Shown here: positions 55,690 to 64,000 of the stretch, one piece after another
Layout of the letters: every line of letters begins with the position of its first letter
How positions within the stretch are numbered: position 1 is the stretch's first letter
Origin: Okeania sp. SIO2C9
GTDB taxonomy: Bacteria; Cyanobacteriota; Cyanobacteriia; Cyanobacteriales; Microcoleaceae
Reading direction: 5' to 3'
DNA: 64,000 nucleotides
NCBI RefSeq assembly: GCF_010672455.1
Contig: NZ_JAAHGO010000005.1
Span: forward strand, 126,221 to 190,220
Made by a program: the position numbers and the translations under genes
Notes under the pieces: generated by a model
Told to the model about the DNA's origin: nothing
Database searches by the model: none
What the model saw: only the letters and a program-made list of their open reading frames with translations

Positions 55690-56460
55690 TTTTCATTTTG
55701 TGTAGCTTCTGCAAATAGTGGTTTTTTCCTCATCAAATCTTTCCATCTATACCTCCTAAGTGGAAGATCGCCAACATTTTCATTTTGTGAAGCTTCTAGG
55801 CGGCGCGTCAAAGGATTTCCGCTTCCATACTCACAATTTTTGTGATATCATAAAATTTATAAGGCTTCGTTCGTCCCTACGCATGACTTTTTATTCAACT
55901 ATTTTTCCTAACTGAGAGACAATCAAATCTTCAGGAATTTTTCCCAGGAGCAATACCAGAAATATCTTCATTCTGAGAAGCTCCCATAAATAGTGTTTTT
56001 TTCTCATCAAATCTTTCCATCCATACCTCCTAAGTGGAAAATCATCAACATATTCATTTTGTGAAGCTTCTGAAAAAATCGGCGTGCCAAAGGTTTTTCG
56101 GTTCCACACTCACAATTTTTGTGATATCATAAAATTTATAAGGGGCTGTTCGCCCCTACGCATGACTTTTTATTCAACTACATTCTCTTACTCACAGACA
56201 ATCAAATCTTCAGGAATTTTTCCCAGGAGCAATACCAAGAATATATTTATTCTGTGAAGCTCCAATAAATAGTGGTTTTTTTCTCATCAAATCTTTCCAT
56301 CTATAACTCCTAAGTGGAAAATCATCAACATATTCATTTTGTGAAGCTTCTGAAAAAATCGGCGTGCCAAAGGTTTTTCGGTTCCACACTCACAATTTTT
56401 GTGATATCATAAAGTTTATAAGGGCTCGTTCGCCCCTACGCATGACTTTTTATTCAACCA
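55690..56460. repeat. Three imperfect tandem units of about 275-280 bp
   Basis: CATCAAATCTTTCCATC recurs at 55731, 56005 and 56285. Each unit carries CATTTTGTGAAGCTTCT, GTGATATCATAAA, a CGCCCCTACGCATGACTT (or diverged) palindrome arm, and TTTTTATTCAAC. Units 2 and 3 are closer to each other than to unit 1. No coding function is seen. Confidence 0.8.
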
Positions 56461-56637
56461 AAGATAGTATAGTTTTGATTGCGATCGCTCAAGCTACAGA
56501 AAAGAAAGTTAATTTAAAAGATACGGTGAGGAATTCTATAGAATGTGGAGTCGTTGAAGTTTTCAAACAAACTAAAAAACCCAATCTCCTTCGCTACTTG
56601 AAACTGGGTTTTGGAATAAAAATAAATATAAAAATAA

Positions 56638-56838
56638 CTAAAGAGTTTGTCGAGAAATCAACTTTTCAAAATGAGCTTGAGTTTGCTGCAACATTTCCTC
56701 GCGACCATCTTTGACTTGATTGAGAGAAGGAACTAAATTGCGAGCGTGTAAAGTCATATGAAATTGTAAATCAGCCACATATTCACTAACATCTTGATGT
56801 AAAGAACAAGATGGATATTTTTTAATTTCTGAATTCAA
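56638..56838 (-). CDS. Small conserved-looking hypothetical protein
   Basis: 66 residues from a TTG at 56838, with AGGGGAGG about 9 nt upstream, the clearest Shine-Dalgarno in this stretch. The protein is polar and helical (HQDVSEYVADLQFHMTLHARNLVPSLNQ then REEMLQQTQAHFEKLI), with two Cys/His-containing segments and no membrane part. I do not recognise a family. It is bounded by the tandem repeat field on one side and an AT-rich gap on the other. An overlapping plus-strand frame (56364-56714) runs through repeat sequence and is rejected. Confidence 0.5.
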   Translation of the reverse strand: MNSEIKKYPSCSLHQDVSEYVADLQFHMTLHARNLVPSLNQVKDGREEMLQQTQAHFEKLISRQTL

Positions 56839-57019
56839 AGTTTTTTTCCTCCCCTAAATTATTTGAGCTTGTTTATGATTAGAAACGGTAGCACGGAAAT
56901 TATTTTATGTTGCAGCTTAGTAATGAAGCTTAATATTTTTCAGCAAATAAAATTATATTTCTTTACATAGTATTAAAAAAAAATTTTCCCGACAATAAAA
57001 AGTTACCTAAAAATTGTGA

Positions 57020-57094
57020 TTGAAAGCCTCCTCTTTATAAGAGGATAAAAAGAAAATTTTTCCTTTGAGTCAATTTTCTTCTTTTAAAGGAGAG
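57020..57094. repeat. 75-bp element, direct copy 1
   Basis: GAAAGCCTCCTCTTTATAAG, then AGGATAAAAAGAAAA, TTTCCTTTGAGTCAATTTTC and TTCTTTTAAAGGAGAG. It is nearly identical to 57665-57739; the ends (CCTCCTCTTT and AAAGGAGAG) are roughly inverted. Confidence 0.75.
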
Positions 57095-57107
57095 TTCATT
57101 AATTTAT

Positions 57108-57355
<248 letters not shown>

Positions 57356-57664
57356 TTAATAATGGATAATTGATAATTACCTCTGGTTTTAACCGTTACG
57401 GAATTGAATATAAGCAAATATCCTAGCACTTTTTTTCCCTTTAAAAGGGGAAGCTTCAAGACGTGAATTATTTAATTATTAATTATTCAGTAATTCTAAA
57501 TTATAAACTATTAATTCTAAATTATTGAAATCCAGATAAACAGATAGACGTTAAAAACTGCTCAAATAAAATATTTTATAGTATTAAAAAGTAAGCATTC
57601 AAAGATTATCAACTCAAGCTGAACACTGAATCCTAATAGCTGAATGCTTACCGAAAAATTATGC

Positions 57665-57739
57665 TTGAAAGCCTCCTCTTTTAAGAGGATAAAAAGAAAA
57701 ATTTTCCTTTGAGTCAATTTTCTTCTTTTAAAGGAGAGG
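57665..57739. repeat. 75-bp element, direct copy 2
   Basis: Same unit as 57020-57094, with the first stem more regular here (CCTCTTTTAAGAGG). It ends 38 bp from the ndhE stop codon and could form the ndh transcript 3' hairpin. Confidence 0.75.
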
Positions 57740-57776
57740 TAATTCTAAATTCTAAATTATAAATTCTAAATTATAA

Positions 57777-58088
57777 TTACCACTTTAATAAATTAAACTG
57801 TTCCATATCTACCGTGTCACGGTTACGATAAATTGCAAGAACTATCGCTAAACCAACAGCCGCTTCAGCAGCAGCAACAGTAATTACAAACACAGTAAAT
57901 ACCTGACCTTTAATATTCTGGGAATCTAGGAAATTAGAAAAACCCATCAAATTTAGATTTACAGCATTGAGAAGTAACTCAATAGACATCAGCACCCGAA
58001 CTGCATTGCGACTGGTAATTAAACCATAAATACCTATACAGAAAAGTGCTGCGGCTAATAACAAAAAATACTCCAGTTGCAATTGCAT
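57777..58088 (-). CDS. ndhE: NADH dehydrogenase-like complex subunit 4L (NdhE/NuoK)
   Basis: A 103-residue, three-helix membrane protein of thylakoid NDH-1, which couples ferredoxin-plastoquinone oxidoreduction to proton pumping. Family features: [20 protein letters not shown], then [22 protein letters not shown] with the membrane glutamate of the NuoK family, and the C-terminal [17 protein letters not shown]. Length is normal. It is the last gene of the ndhA-I-G-E series and starts 21 bp after ndhG, so the two are probably cotranscribed and coupled. Confidence 0.97.
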   Translation of the reverse strand: MQLQLEYFLLLAAALFCIGIYGLITSRNAVRVLMSIELLLNAVNLNLMGFSNFLDSQNIKGQVFTVFVITVAAAEAAVGLAIVLAIYRNRDTVDMEQFNLLKW

Positions 58089-58109
58089 AAACTTATCAAC
58101 TCTTTGAAT

Positions 58110-58727
58110 TTAATTATTAGAAATTTCACTAGAACCAGACACTAATTCACGGGGACGTTCTGGCAAACTTAAAACAGGTGTTTGAGGAATATCAGTCGGT
58201 ACTTCATCAGGCAAAATATCACGACGAGCCAAAATAATAGCACCCACCATTGCCATTAACAAAAACACAGAAGCAAGTTCAAAAGGAAGTAAAAAATCAC
58301 TAAAAAAGTGTCTACCAATTAAAACAATTGAACTTTCTGTATTAGCAATACTAGCACCAGGAATTGACCAAGAAGTAGATAATACCATGGTACTTAGTAG
58401 AGCAAATAAACCAACGCAAACTAAAGCTGTAGCTATTTTTCTAAACCAAGCATTAGGCAAAGCTTTAAAATCTTCTCGTTTATTTACAAGCATAATTGCA
58501 AATAAAATCAAGACATTAACAGCTCCAACATAAATCAAAACTTGGGCAGTAGCCACAAAATCAGCATTTAATAAAAGGTATAAACCAGAAATACTCATAA
58601 ATACTCCACCCAACAAAAATGCTGAGTAGACAATATTAGAAAATAATACTACTCCCAAAGCAGCAGCAATCATCATTATGCTTAATAAAGCAAATGAAAC
58701 GAATTGAACTCCTTGCGCTAAATCCAC
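58110..58727 (-). CDS. ndhG: NADH dehydrogenase-like complex subunit 6 (NdhG/NuoJ)
   Basis: A 205-residue membrane subunit of NDH-1 with five hydrophobic segments (for example FALLSIMMIAAALGVVLFSN, FVATAQVLIYVGAVNVLILFAIML, LPFELASVFLLMAMVGAIILA). AQVLIYVGAVNVLILFAIM is the NuoJ signature region with the pi-bulge helix. I keep a GTG start at 58727, preceded by AAAGGAATAAAAA. ndhE follows 21 bp later. The 461-bp gap to ndhI upstream is unusually long for this gene pair and is filled with insertion debris. Confidence 0.96.
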   Translation of the reverse strand: MDLAQGVQFVSFALLSIMMIAAALGVVLFSNIVYSAFLLGGVFMSISGLYLLLNADFVATAQVLIYVGAVNVLILFAIMLVNKREDFKALPNAWFRKIATALVCVGLFALLSTMVLSTSWSIPGASIANTESSIVLIGRHFFSDFLLPFELASVFLLMAMVGAIILARRDILPDEVPTDIPQTPVLSLPERPRELVSGSSEISNN

Positions 58728-58844
58728 TTTTTATTCCTTTAGAGATTTGTTTATTTTGAATGATATTTCATCTTAAGCATTCAGCAGTCAGCTATCAGCT
58801 ATCAGCTTTATTACCTTACAAAAAAAGGCGAAAAAAGCAATTGA

Positions 58845-58965
58845 TAAATTTCAAAGAATTAAAAGTATGGGTAAAAAAAAGCCCATCACTTAACCTTAAA
58901 AGTTTATCAAGCCACATATACATTTCCCTTCATAAGAGTGGAAAATGTAGTAGAAGTTAAACGAA
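58845..58965 (+). pseudogene. Decayed four-helix-bundle (intervening-sequence protein) gene between ndhG and ndhI
   Basis: The plus strand reads NFKELKVWVKK, the usual opening (F-x-E-L-x-V-W) of four-helix-bundle proteins. After a one-base shift another frame gives VYQATYTFPF, which normally follows within 10-15 residues. The frame then breaks and the rest of the gene is gone. It lies opposite to the ndh genes. Confidence 0.55.
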
Positions 58966-59057
58966 TACTTGCTTCATTCATTCAAAAGCTGTTTGCGTAG
59001 CATTCCAAAGGAAGAGCTGACCACTAATAGCTGAATCTTACTTCACAACTAATAATT

Positions 59058-59174
59058 AACAGTAATTACGCATAGAAACTAAACCGAGTGAGGGCGTTAG
59101 CGGAGCTTGACGTTAGTCAATGCCATTCGCCCCTACATATGGCGTTTTAAAGGTTAATTTGCGTAAGTGCTGTT
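59058..59174. repeat. MITE-like element between ndhG and ndhI (same family as 6443-6560)
   Basis: Left end AACAGTAATTACGCA, right end TGCGTAAGTGCTGTT, 117 bp. The interior GAAACTAAACCGAGTGAGGG and CGCCCCTACATATGGCGTTT match the other copy. A GCGTTAGCGGAGCTTGACG dispersed repeat has replaced part of the middle. TA follows the right end, so a TA target duplication is possible. Confidence 0.7.
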
Positions 59175-59188
59175 TAACAAACTAATAG

Positions 59189-59803
59189 CTATTTTTCTGT
59201 AGTCTCTGCTACTGGTTTTTCAGCTTCCATTTGTTCGAGAATTTCTTCAGGACGAAGACCAGCGCGACGTGCATCTTGAGGAACTGTATGAGGGTCTATA
59301 GCTCCCTTCGGCAAGTAAGCTAATTCTCGCATAGGAGTTACCATTGGGTCATTTGTCACCTTATATGGTAATCGTCCCAGGGCAACATTATCATAGTTCA
59401 ACTCATGGCGGTCATAAGCTGCTAATTCATACTCTTCCGTCATGGATAAACAGTTAGTTGGACAATATTCCACACAGTTACCGCAGAAAATACAAACACC
59501 AAAATCAATACTGTAGTGTTTGAGCTTTTTCTTTTTGCTTTCCTTATTAAATTCCCAATCAACTACAGGTAAATTAATCGGACAAACCCTTACACAAACT
59601 TCACAGGCAATACACTTGTCAAATTCAAAGTGAATTCTGCCTCGAAATCTTTCAGAAGGAATAAGTTTTTCGTAGGGATATTGTACAGTAACAGGACGAC
59701 GGCTCATGTGGTCAAAAGTTACAGATAAACCCTGACCAATATATTTAGCAGCTTGAAAAGTTTCTTTAGCGTATTCGCCTACTTGATTGAGGAATTTGAG
59801 CAT
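59189..59803 (-). CDS. ndhI: NADH dehydrogenase-like complex subunit I (NdhI/NuoI), two [4Fe-4S] clusters
   Basis: A 204-residue peripheral-arm subunit of NDH-1. Two ferredoxin-type motifs, [16 protein letters not shown] and [16 protein letters not shown], bind the two [4Fe-4S] clusters that pass electrons from ferredoxin toward plastoquinone. Residues between and around them ([32 protein letters not shown]) are those of cyanobacterial NdhI. The C-terminal Glu-rich tail ([14 protein letters not shown]) is the variable extension. The ATG at 59803 has ATAGGAGAAAACGCC before it, a good ribosome site. Gaps of 456 bp to ndhA and 461 bp to ndhG are both repeat-laden. Confidence 0.98.
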   Translation of the reverse strand: MLKFLNQVGEYAKETFQAAKYIGQGLSVTFDHMSRRPVTVQYPYEKLIPSERFRGRIHFEFDKCIACEVCVRVCPINLPVVDWEFNKESKKKKLKHYSIDFGVCIFCGNCVEYCPTNCLSMTEEYELAAYDRHELNYDNVALGRLPYKVTNDPMVTPMRELAYLPKGAIDPHTVPQDARRAGLRPEEILEQMEAEKPVAETTEK

Positions 59804-60259
59804 GGCGTTTTCTCCTATGAAATCTAATTAGCGGAAAAAGTAATTTTAGATTTTCGATATAGTTTAGTCTAAAAGTCTAAAATCAGCTATGGATTTACAG
59901 CAGATTTAATCAACTGTGAGGTACATCAGTGACAGGCAAGATATCCGCAAAGTTTTTTTTAAACCCCGTCTTTAAGATTAAGGGCGAGGTCTCAAATTTT
60001 TTTACTTCATATACTTGCAATTTGCTGTATCAAGAAAGAATCGAGGAGAAAATTAGGAAAGTTCTCATATTCGCAACTTACAAAATTCAGAATTGGATTA
60101 TATCTTTAAAACCCGTCACAAACACTAATATTTGCTGGTCTTGAATTTATATTCGTGTGGGGGATATTCAGGACAAGTACCTCCACGTCTACAGACTAGG
60201 GACTAATTAATCCTATATTCTGACTCCTGACTCCTGATTCCTGACTCCTGGCTTCTGAT
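59804..60259. other. Long ndhI-ndhA spacer with a heptamer tract
   Basis: The minus-strand ribosome site of ndhI lies at its edge. A (CTGACTC)-type heptamer array occupies about 60220-60258, next to the ndhA stop. A plus-strand open frame (59929-60144) has no recognisable protein features. No gene is seen. Confidence 0.5.
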
Positions 60260-61378
60260 TTATCCACCAAAAGCAAATGGAAAGGCTAATTTTAAGGCTG
60301 CAGTTAATAATAGATTTACCAGAGCGACGGGTAGGAGAAACTTCCATCCCAAGTCTAATAATTGGTCAATTCTGACCCTTGGTAATGTCCAACGTAACAG
60401 AACAGCAATGAATACTAGAAAATAAGCTTTGAGCAATGTCATAGTAATGCCCAAAGTAGCAGTGATTATTTGTAGCCACGGAGTTGTTTCACTTACTCCT
60501 AACCAGTCACTGAGAAGTCCAACTGGTACAGGGGACTCCCAACCACCTAGATATAAAATTGCGACAAAAAGAGCGGATAGAACTAAATTAATGTAAGACG
60601 CTAGGTAATAAAGGGCAAATTTCATCCCTGTATATTCTGTTTGATATCCCGCTACTAATTCTTCTTCTGCTTCAGGAAGGTCAAACGGAAGTCTTTCACA
60701 TTCTGCCAATGCTGATATCCAGAAAATGAGGAAACCCGCTGGTTGTCTCCAAATATTCCATCCTAAAATGCCATAGCCTGATTGTTGCTCAACAATATCA
60801 ATTGTACTGAGGCTATTGGACATCATTACTACTGCCAGTACAGCTAAAGCTAAAGGTATTTCATAACTAATAGATTGTGCTGCTGCTCGTAAACCTCCTA
60901 GTAGAGAATATTTATTATTGGAGGCATAGCCAGACATCAGCAGACCAATAGGCTGAATACTGGAAAGAGCTATCCATAAAAATATTGCTACCCCCAGGTC
61001 TGTGATAATTAAATTTTGTCCAAAGGGAACTACTAGATAGGACAAAAATACTGGGATGGCTACTATTACAGGACCTAGCGTGAACAGTAGAGGGTCTGCT
61101 TTAGAAGGAACAACGTCTTCTTTGAAAACTAGCTTCAAACCATCAGCTAAAGGTGCTAGAGTTCCCAAAGGACCGATGAATTCTGGGCCAATTCTTTGTT
61201 GAGCTGCTGCGGAAATTTTTCGCTCTAGCCACACTGTCACCAAAACACTGACAGTAGCAGCGGTAATCATCAATAACATGGGTAATGGTAGCCAAACGGT
61301 TCTGGCTATTTCTGGGGATAGGCCCAAGTCTACGAGAGCTTGAATAAATGTTCTTTGTAGATCGATTCCTGAATTCAT
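60260..61378 (-). CDS. ndhA: NADH dehydrogenase-like complex subunit 1 (NdhA/NuoH)
   Basis: A 372-residue membrane subunit at the foot of the NDH-1 quinone channel. Signatures: [22 protein letters not shown] (first NuoH signature), [37 protein letters not shown] (second signature, with the acidic loop facing the quinone site), and [18 protein letters not shown]. Eight hydrophobic segments are visible and length is normal. It is the first gene of the local ndhA-I-G-E series; the ATG at 61378 follows a 150-bp spacer that should contain the promoter. Confidence 0.98.
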   Translation of the reverse strand: MNSGIDLQRTFIQALVDLGLSPEIARTVWLPLPMLLMITAATVSVLVTVWLERKISAAAQQRIGPEFIGPLGTLAPLADGLKLVFKEDVVPSKADPLLFTLGPVIVAIPVFLSYLVVPFGQNLIITDLGVAIFLWIALSSIQPIGLLMSGYASNNKYSLLGGLRAAAQSISYEIPLALAVLAVVMMSNSLSTIDIVEQQSGYGILGWNIWRQPAGFLIFWISALAECERLPFDLPEAEEELVAGYQTEYTGMKFALYYLASYINLVLSALFVAILYLGGWESPVPVGLLSDWLGVSETTPWLQIITATLGITMTLLKAYFLVFIAVLLRWTLPRVRIDQLLDLGWKFLLPVALVNLLLTAALKLAFPFAFGG

Positions 61379-61528
61379 TTAGAGTTGGCTTCAATAAGTA
61401 TTATTACTTTGCTTGTTGATTTTATCAGAAAGATAGGATTCTGGGATTAGTCAAACCCGATATTTCTATGGAGTATGGATAATGGATAATTGATAAAAGA
61501 GGTTTATAGTTCATAAAAATGATGTCTA

Positions 61529-61990
61529 TTATAAATTTAATAGAAGCTGTCCTAAACTTTCCGCTTTATTTGTTGCTATTTCTATAATTTTGGGATCTTT
61601 AGAATGAATTTGTGATGTAAAAAAAGCCAACACTATCAAAACTCTATTTTGTGTAATTACAGGTATAGAAAAGCCACTTTTGATTCCAAAAGCTTTCGCA
61701 ATTTGATTACGTAAAAAATATCCCTCAGATTCGATAGTTACGTCTATAATCCATTCTGGTTGTTTTGATAACCAAACTCGTCCTGGTAAACCTTCACCCC
61801 TAGATAATATAAAATCTTGACTACAAACCCAAAATTGTTCTAAATCCTCGTTGCCAAAGCCAGAATTAATATAATAGCTGGAACTAAGTTGTAGTAGATT
61901 TTTATCTTCATCTGGTATCCAAGCTTCACCATAGGGAAAATTAGTTGATACACAAATTTTTTCTAGACTTATAGTAATAGTTTCATTCAT
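61529..61990 (-). CDS. Single GAF-domain protein
   Basis: 153 residues that form little more than one GAF domain: GEAWIPDEDKNLLQLSSSYYI, then SRGEGLPGRVWLSKQPEWIIDV (the G-L-P-G-R-V-W turn is a classic GAF motif), GYFLRNQIAKAFGIKSGFSIPVI and VLIVLAFFTSQIH. There is no chromophore cysteine in the usual bilin-binding context and no kinase or cyclase partner on the chain, so it is probably a small-ligand or redox sensor, or a fragment of a former signalling protein. The neighbours (ndhA, clc) give no functional hint. Confidence 0.75.
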   Translation of the reverse strand: MNETITISLEKICVSTNFPYGEAWIPDEDKNLLQLSSSYYINSGFGNEDLEQFWVCSQDFILSRGEGLPGRVWLSKQPEWIIDVTIESEGYFLRNQIAKAFGIKSGFSIPVITQNRVLIVLAFFTSQIHSKDPKIIEIATNKAESLGQLLLNL

Positions 61991-62440
<450 letters not shown>

Positions 62441-63901
62441 CTATTCATGTAGTGCTGTTTTAATAAGGCACTGTGGATTTTCGACTTGTTTTCTAGGGCG
62501 TTGAGTTCTTAACAAACCAATACTGCTAGTCAATATAAAACTTGTAAAACTAGCGATCGCTATAATCGGAATTATCGATGTATCAGATAAAACACTCAAA
62601 ATAATCGAGGTGCTAATCGGAGTTTTAGTAATCGATACATTAATAGCAGCCATACAACACAACATCGAAATAGTTGGATGTACTTCTGGAATTAAAAAAC
62701 TGATAGCCAACCCTAAACTTGCTCCCGTGAAAAATAGAGGAAAAATAAAACCCCCTCGAAATCCACCATGAATCGTAAAACTAATAGCCATCATTTTAGC
62801 CAGACAAATTCCGAGTAACGTCACAACTGTAAGTGTAGTAGCTGGTTCAATTAATTGAGTTTCAATTTGTTGCTCGCTAAAGAAGAGAGTTTGGGGATAT
62901 AAAACTGCCAACCAACCAATTCCCAATCCTCCCAAAATTGCTCGCCAAATATGCCTATTTTCAATAGGTTGGATGGCAAATTCTGTAAGTCGAAAAATCC
63001 CAATAAACAAAATTCCAGCTAAACCACCAACTATTCCTAGAACTCCAGCTTCCAGAAGATTTAGCCAACTCAAAGCAGGAATACTATCAAAGTAGTCAAA
63101 GTGATAAATACCTCCAATTTCTAACCCAGTGCCAAACCGAAACACACCAAAACTAAAAATTCCTGCAACAACTGCCGGAATAATTGCTTCATAATACTGA
63201 ATTCCGCGACGATGAGGAATCTCCAGGGCAAACAATGGACCGCCAACCGGATCGCCAAAGAATGCTGCTAATGCTGCACCCATACCACAAAAGGTCAGAA
63301 CTCTTGTTTCCTTAAGAGTCAAATTAAGTTTGTCTGCAATCCAACTTCCTAAACTACCATTAATTTGTACCAGAGGTGCTTCAGGTCCCAAACTTCCACC
63401 AGCAGTAATTGATACTAAAGAAGTAGCAATCATTCCTGGTGTTTGACTTGGTTCCAAACGGCCAGGATCGTGAATTTTATCAATCACCTTTGCCATTTCT
63501 CCTGGTTGACCAAAGAAATAGAGACACAAGCCAACCCCAAACCCTCCAATTGTTGATACAATCCAGGTATAGTTCCATGCTGGGAACCAATCCGGGAAAA
63601 TTCCTGTGAAGTAGTGCTTCCCTGTTTCCCAAACAAACTCCAAAAAGTGTTCTAAAACAAAGTAGTAAGCTGTAGCAACTAATCCTCCCATAATTCCAAC
63701 AGCACTGGTATAAAGCATGATTTTGGAGTACAACAACTCTTGAGTTGGACTGCTTAATTCTAGTTCGTCGTCTTTGACATTTTGATTATTCATATTGGGA
63801 AAAGACCATTTAATCTCCCTCTTAATCAAAATCTTCTGGGTAAAAAATCCAACTGTTAGTAAGAGAAAGCTAATTACAAAGGCAAAAGCAAAAATATTCA
63901 T
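62441..63901 (-). CDS. ClC-family chloride channel/antiporter
   Basis: 486 residues with about ten or more hydrophobic segments. ClC selectivity-filter regions are visible: GGSLGPEAPLVQINGSLGSWIAD, with the gating-type glutamate in GPEAP; FCGMGAALAAFFGDPVGGPLFALE; and FRGGFIFPLFFTGASLGL. These proteins move Cl-, as channel or Cl-/H+ exchanger. The presence of the gating glutamate is compatible with exchange, but the exact mechanism is open. The N terminus has an extra hydrophobic segment (AFAFVISFLLLTVGFF) and a polar linker before the first canonical helix, so a start further in is possible. There are no C-terminal CBS domains. Confidence 0.9.
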   Translation of the reverse strand: MNIFAFAFVISFLLLTVGFFTQKILIKREIKWSFPNMNNQNVKDDELELSSPTQELLYSKIMLYTSAVGIMGGLVATAYYFVLEHFLEFVWETGKHYFTGIFPDWFPAWNYTWIVSTIGGFGVGLCLYFFGQPGEMAKVIDKIHDPGRLEPSQTPGMIATSLVSITAGGSLGPEAPLVQINGSLGSWIADKLNLTLKETRVLTFCGMGAALAAFFGDPVGGPLFALEIPHRRGIQYYEAIIPAVVAGIFSFGVFRFGTGLEIGGIYHFDYFDSIPALSWLNLLEAGVLGIVGGLAGILFIGIFRLTEFAIQPIENRHIWRAILGGLGIGWLAVLYPQTLFFSEQQIETQLIEPATTLTVVTLLGICLAKMMAISFTIHGGFRGGFIFPLFFTGASLGLAISFLIPEVHPTISMLCCMAAINVSITKTPISTSIILSVLSDTSIIPIIAIASFTSFILTSSIGLLRTQRPRKQVENPQCLIKTALHE

Positions 63902-64000
63902 AGGTCAAAAAAAATCATTAATTATTTCCTGCTAATAACGACTTTTAGACACACCTTTGACATCTTCCCGAAGCTGCTTTTGAGATACTGTGCAGGATGA
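63902..64000. other. Upstream region of the ClC gene, window edge
   Basis: 99 bp with no complete gene. It must contain at least part of the clc promoter on the minus strand; no motif stands out. Confidence 0.3.

Larger units (their letters stand above)
54442..56637. other. 2.2-kb gene-free repeat field downstream of the PKS-NRPS cluster
   Basis: No supported gene. From left to right it holds a palindromic element (54498-54540), a long heptamer array (54547-54668), a partial MITE (54840-55010), an inverted copy of the first palindromic element (55362-55412) and three imperfect tandem units of about 277 bp (55690-56460). Open frames on the minus strand here run through repeats and are not credible genes. 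Confidence 0.6.

Noticed and set aside
56364-56714. Plus-strand open frame of 116 codons
   Set aside because: Its first third is the tandem-repeat unit and it overlaps the better-supported minus-strand small gene.
59929-60144. Plus-strand open frame of 71 codons between ndhI and ndhA
   Set aside because: No ribosome site or protein-like pattern; it lies in an AT-rich spacer.

Overview
The window comes from an AT-rich filamentous cyanobacterium. Three things show this: cyanobacterial-type NDH-1 genes (ndhA, ndhI, ndhG, ndhE), scattered HIP1 octamers (GCGATCGC, e.g. near 18485, 20336, 35131, 51322, 52339), and heavy loading with cyanobacterial heptanucleotide tandem repeats, palindromic small dispersed repeats and TnpB-type insertion sequences. 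The style (cis-AT PKS/NRPS plus an HMG-CoA-synthase cassette) resembles marine Oscillatoriales-type producers, but I cannot name the species.

Layout. 1-2.4 kb: a TPR-like protein and a lipoate/octanoate ligase-family protein. 2.5-8.6 kb: an eroded zone with two tnpB-only elements, a phosphopantetheinyl transferase whose start codon touches a transposon end, a dead aryl-sulfotransferase-family gene, a shattered DDE transposase, and a fatty-acid desaturase gene cut by the second tnpB element. 8.8-54.4 kb: one collinear plus-strand hybrid PKS-NRPS cluster. 54.4-57.8 kb: a gene-poor repeat field. 57.8-64 kb, minus strand: ndhE, ndhG, ndhI, ndhA, a GAF protein and a ClC chloride channel/transporter.

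Cluster logic, read from domains. PKS1 holds a fully reducing module (KS-AT-DH-ER-KR-ACP) and a second module KS-AT-ACP-ACP, whose twin ACPs carry the Trp flag of beta-branching carriers. Next come a donor ACP, a Ser-for-Cys decarboxylating KS, HMG-ACP synthase, ECH1, and ECH2 fused to the N terminus of PKS2: a complete beta-methylation cassette. PKS2 (KS-AT-cMT-KR-ACP), PKS3 (KS-AT-KR-ACP) and PKS4 (KS-AT-DH-ER-KR-ACP) extend the chain. The NRPS is C-A(Ser)-PCP with two methyltransferases nested in the A domain (an FkbM-type and an N-MT-type), then C-A(Pro)-PCP. A last PKS, KS-AT-ACP-TE, adds malonate and releases. Every AT carries the malonyl-type HAFH motif, so C-methyl groups should come only from the cMT and the HMGS cassette.

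Inferred product: an unidentified acyl starter, extended to a chain with one beta-methyl-branched alkene, one alpha-methyl/beta-hydroxy unit, one further hydroxyl and one saturated unit, then N,O-dimethyl-Ser, Pro and a terminal beta-keto acid (which could decarboxylate to an acetylpyrrolidine, or be cyclised). No loading module, FAAL, transporter or regulator is in the window.

The most unusual signals are: (1) tandem FkbM plus N-MT domains inside one Ser A domain; (2) extragenic palindromic and heptamer repeats inserted in frame at exactly the same KS/AT junction of three neighbouring PKS genes; (3) a starter-type desaturase interrupted by a TnpB element; (4) a four-helix-bundle gene with an 18-bp inverted repeat wedged inside the beta-branching cassette, with a decayed relative inside the ndh cluster.
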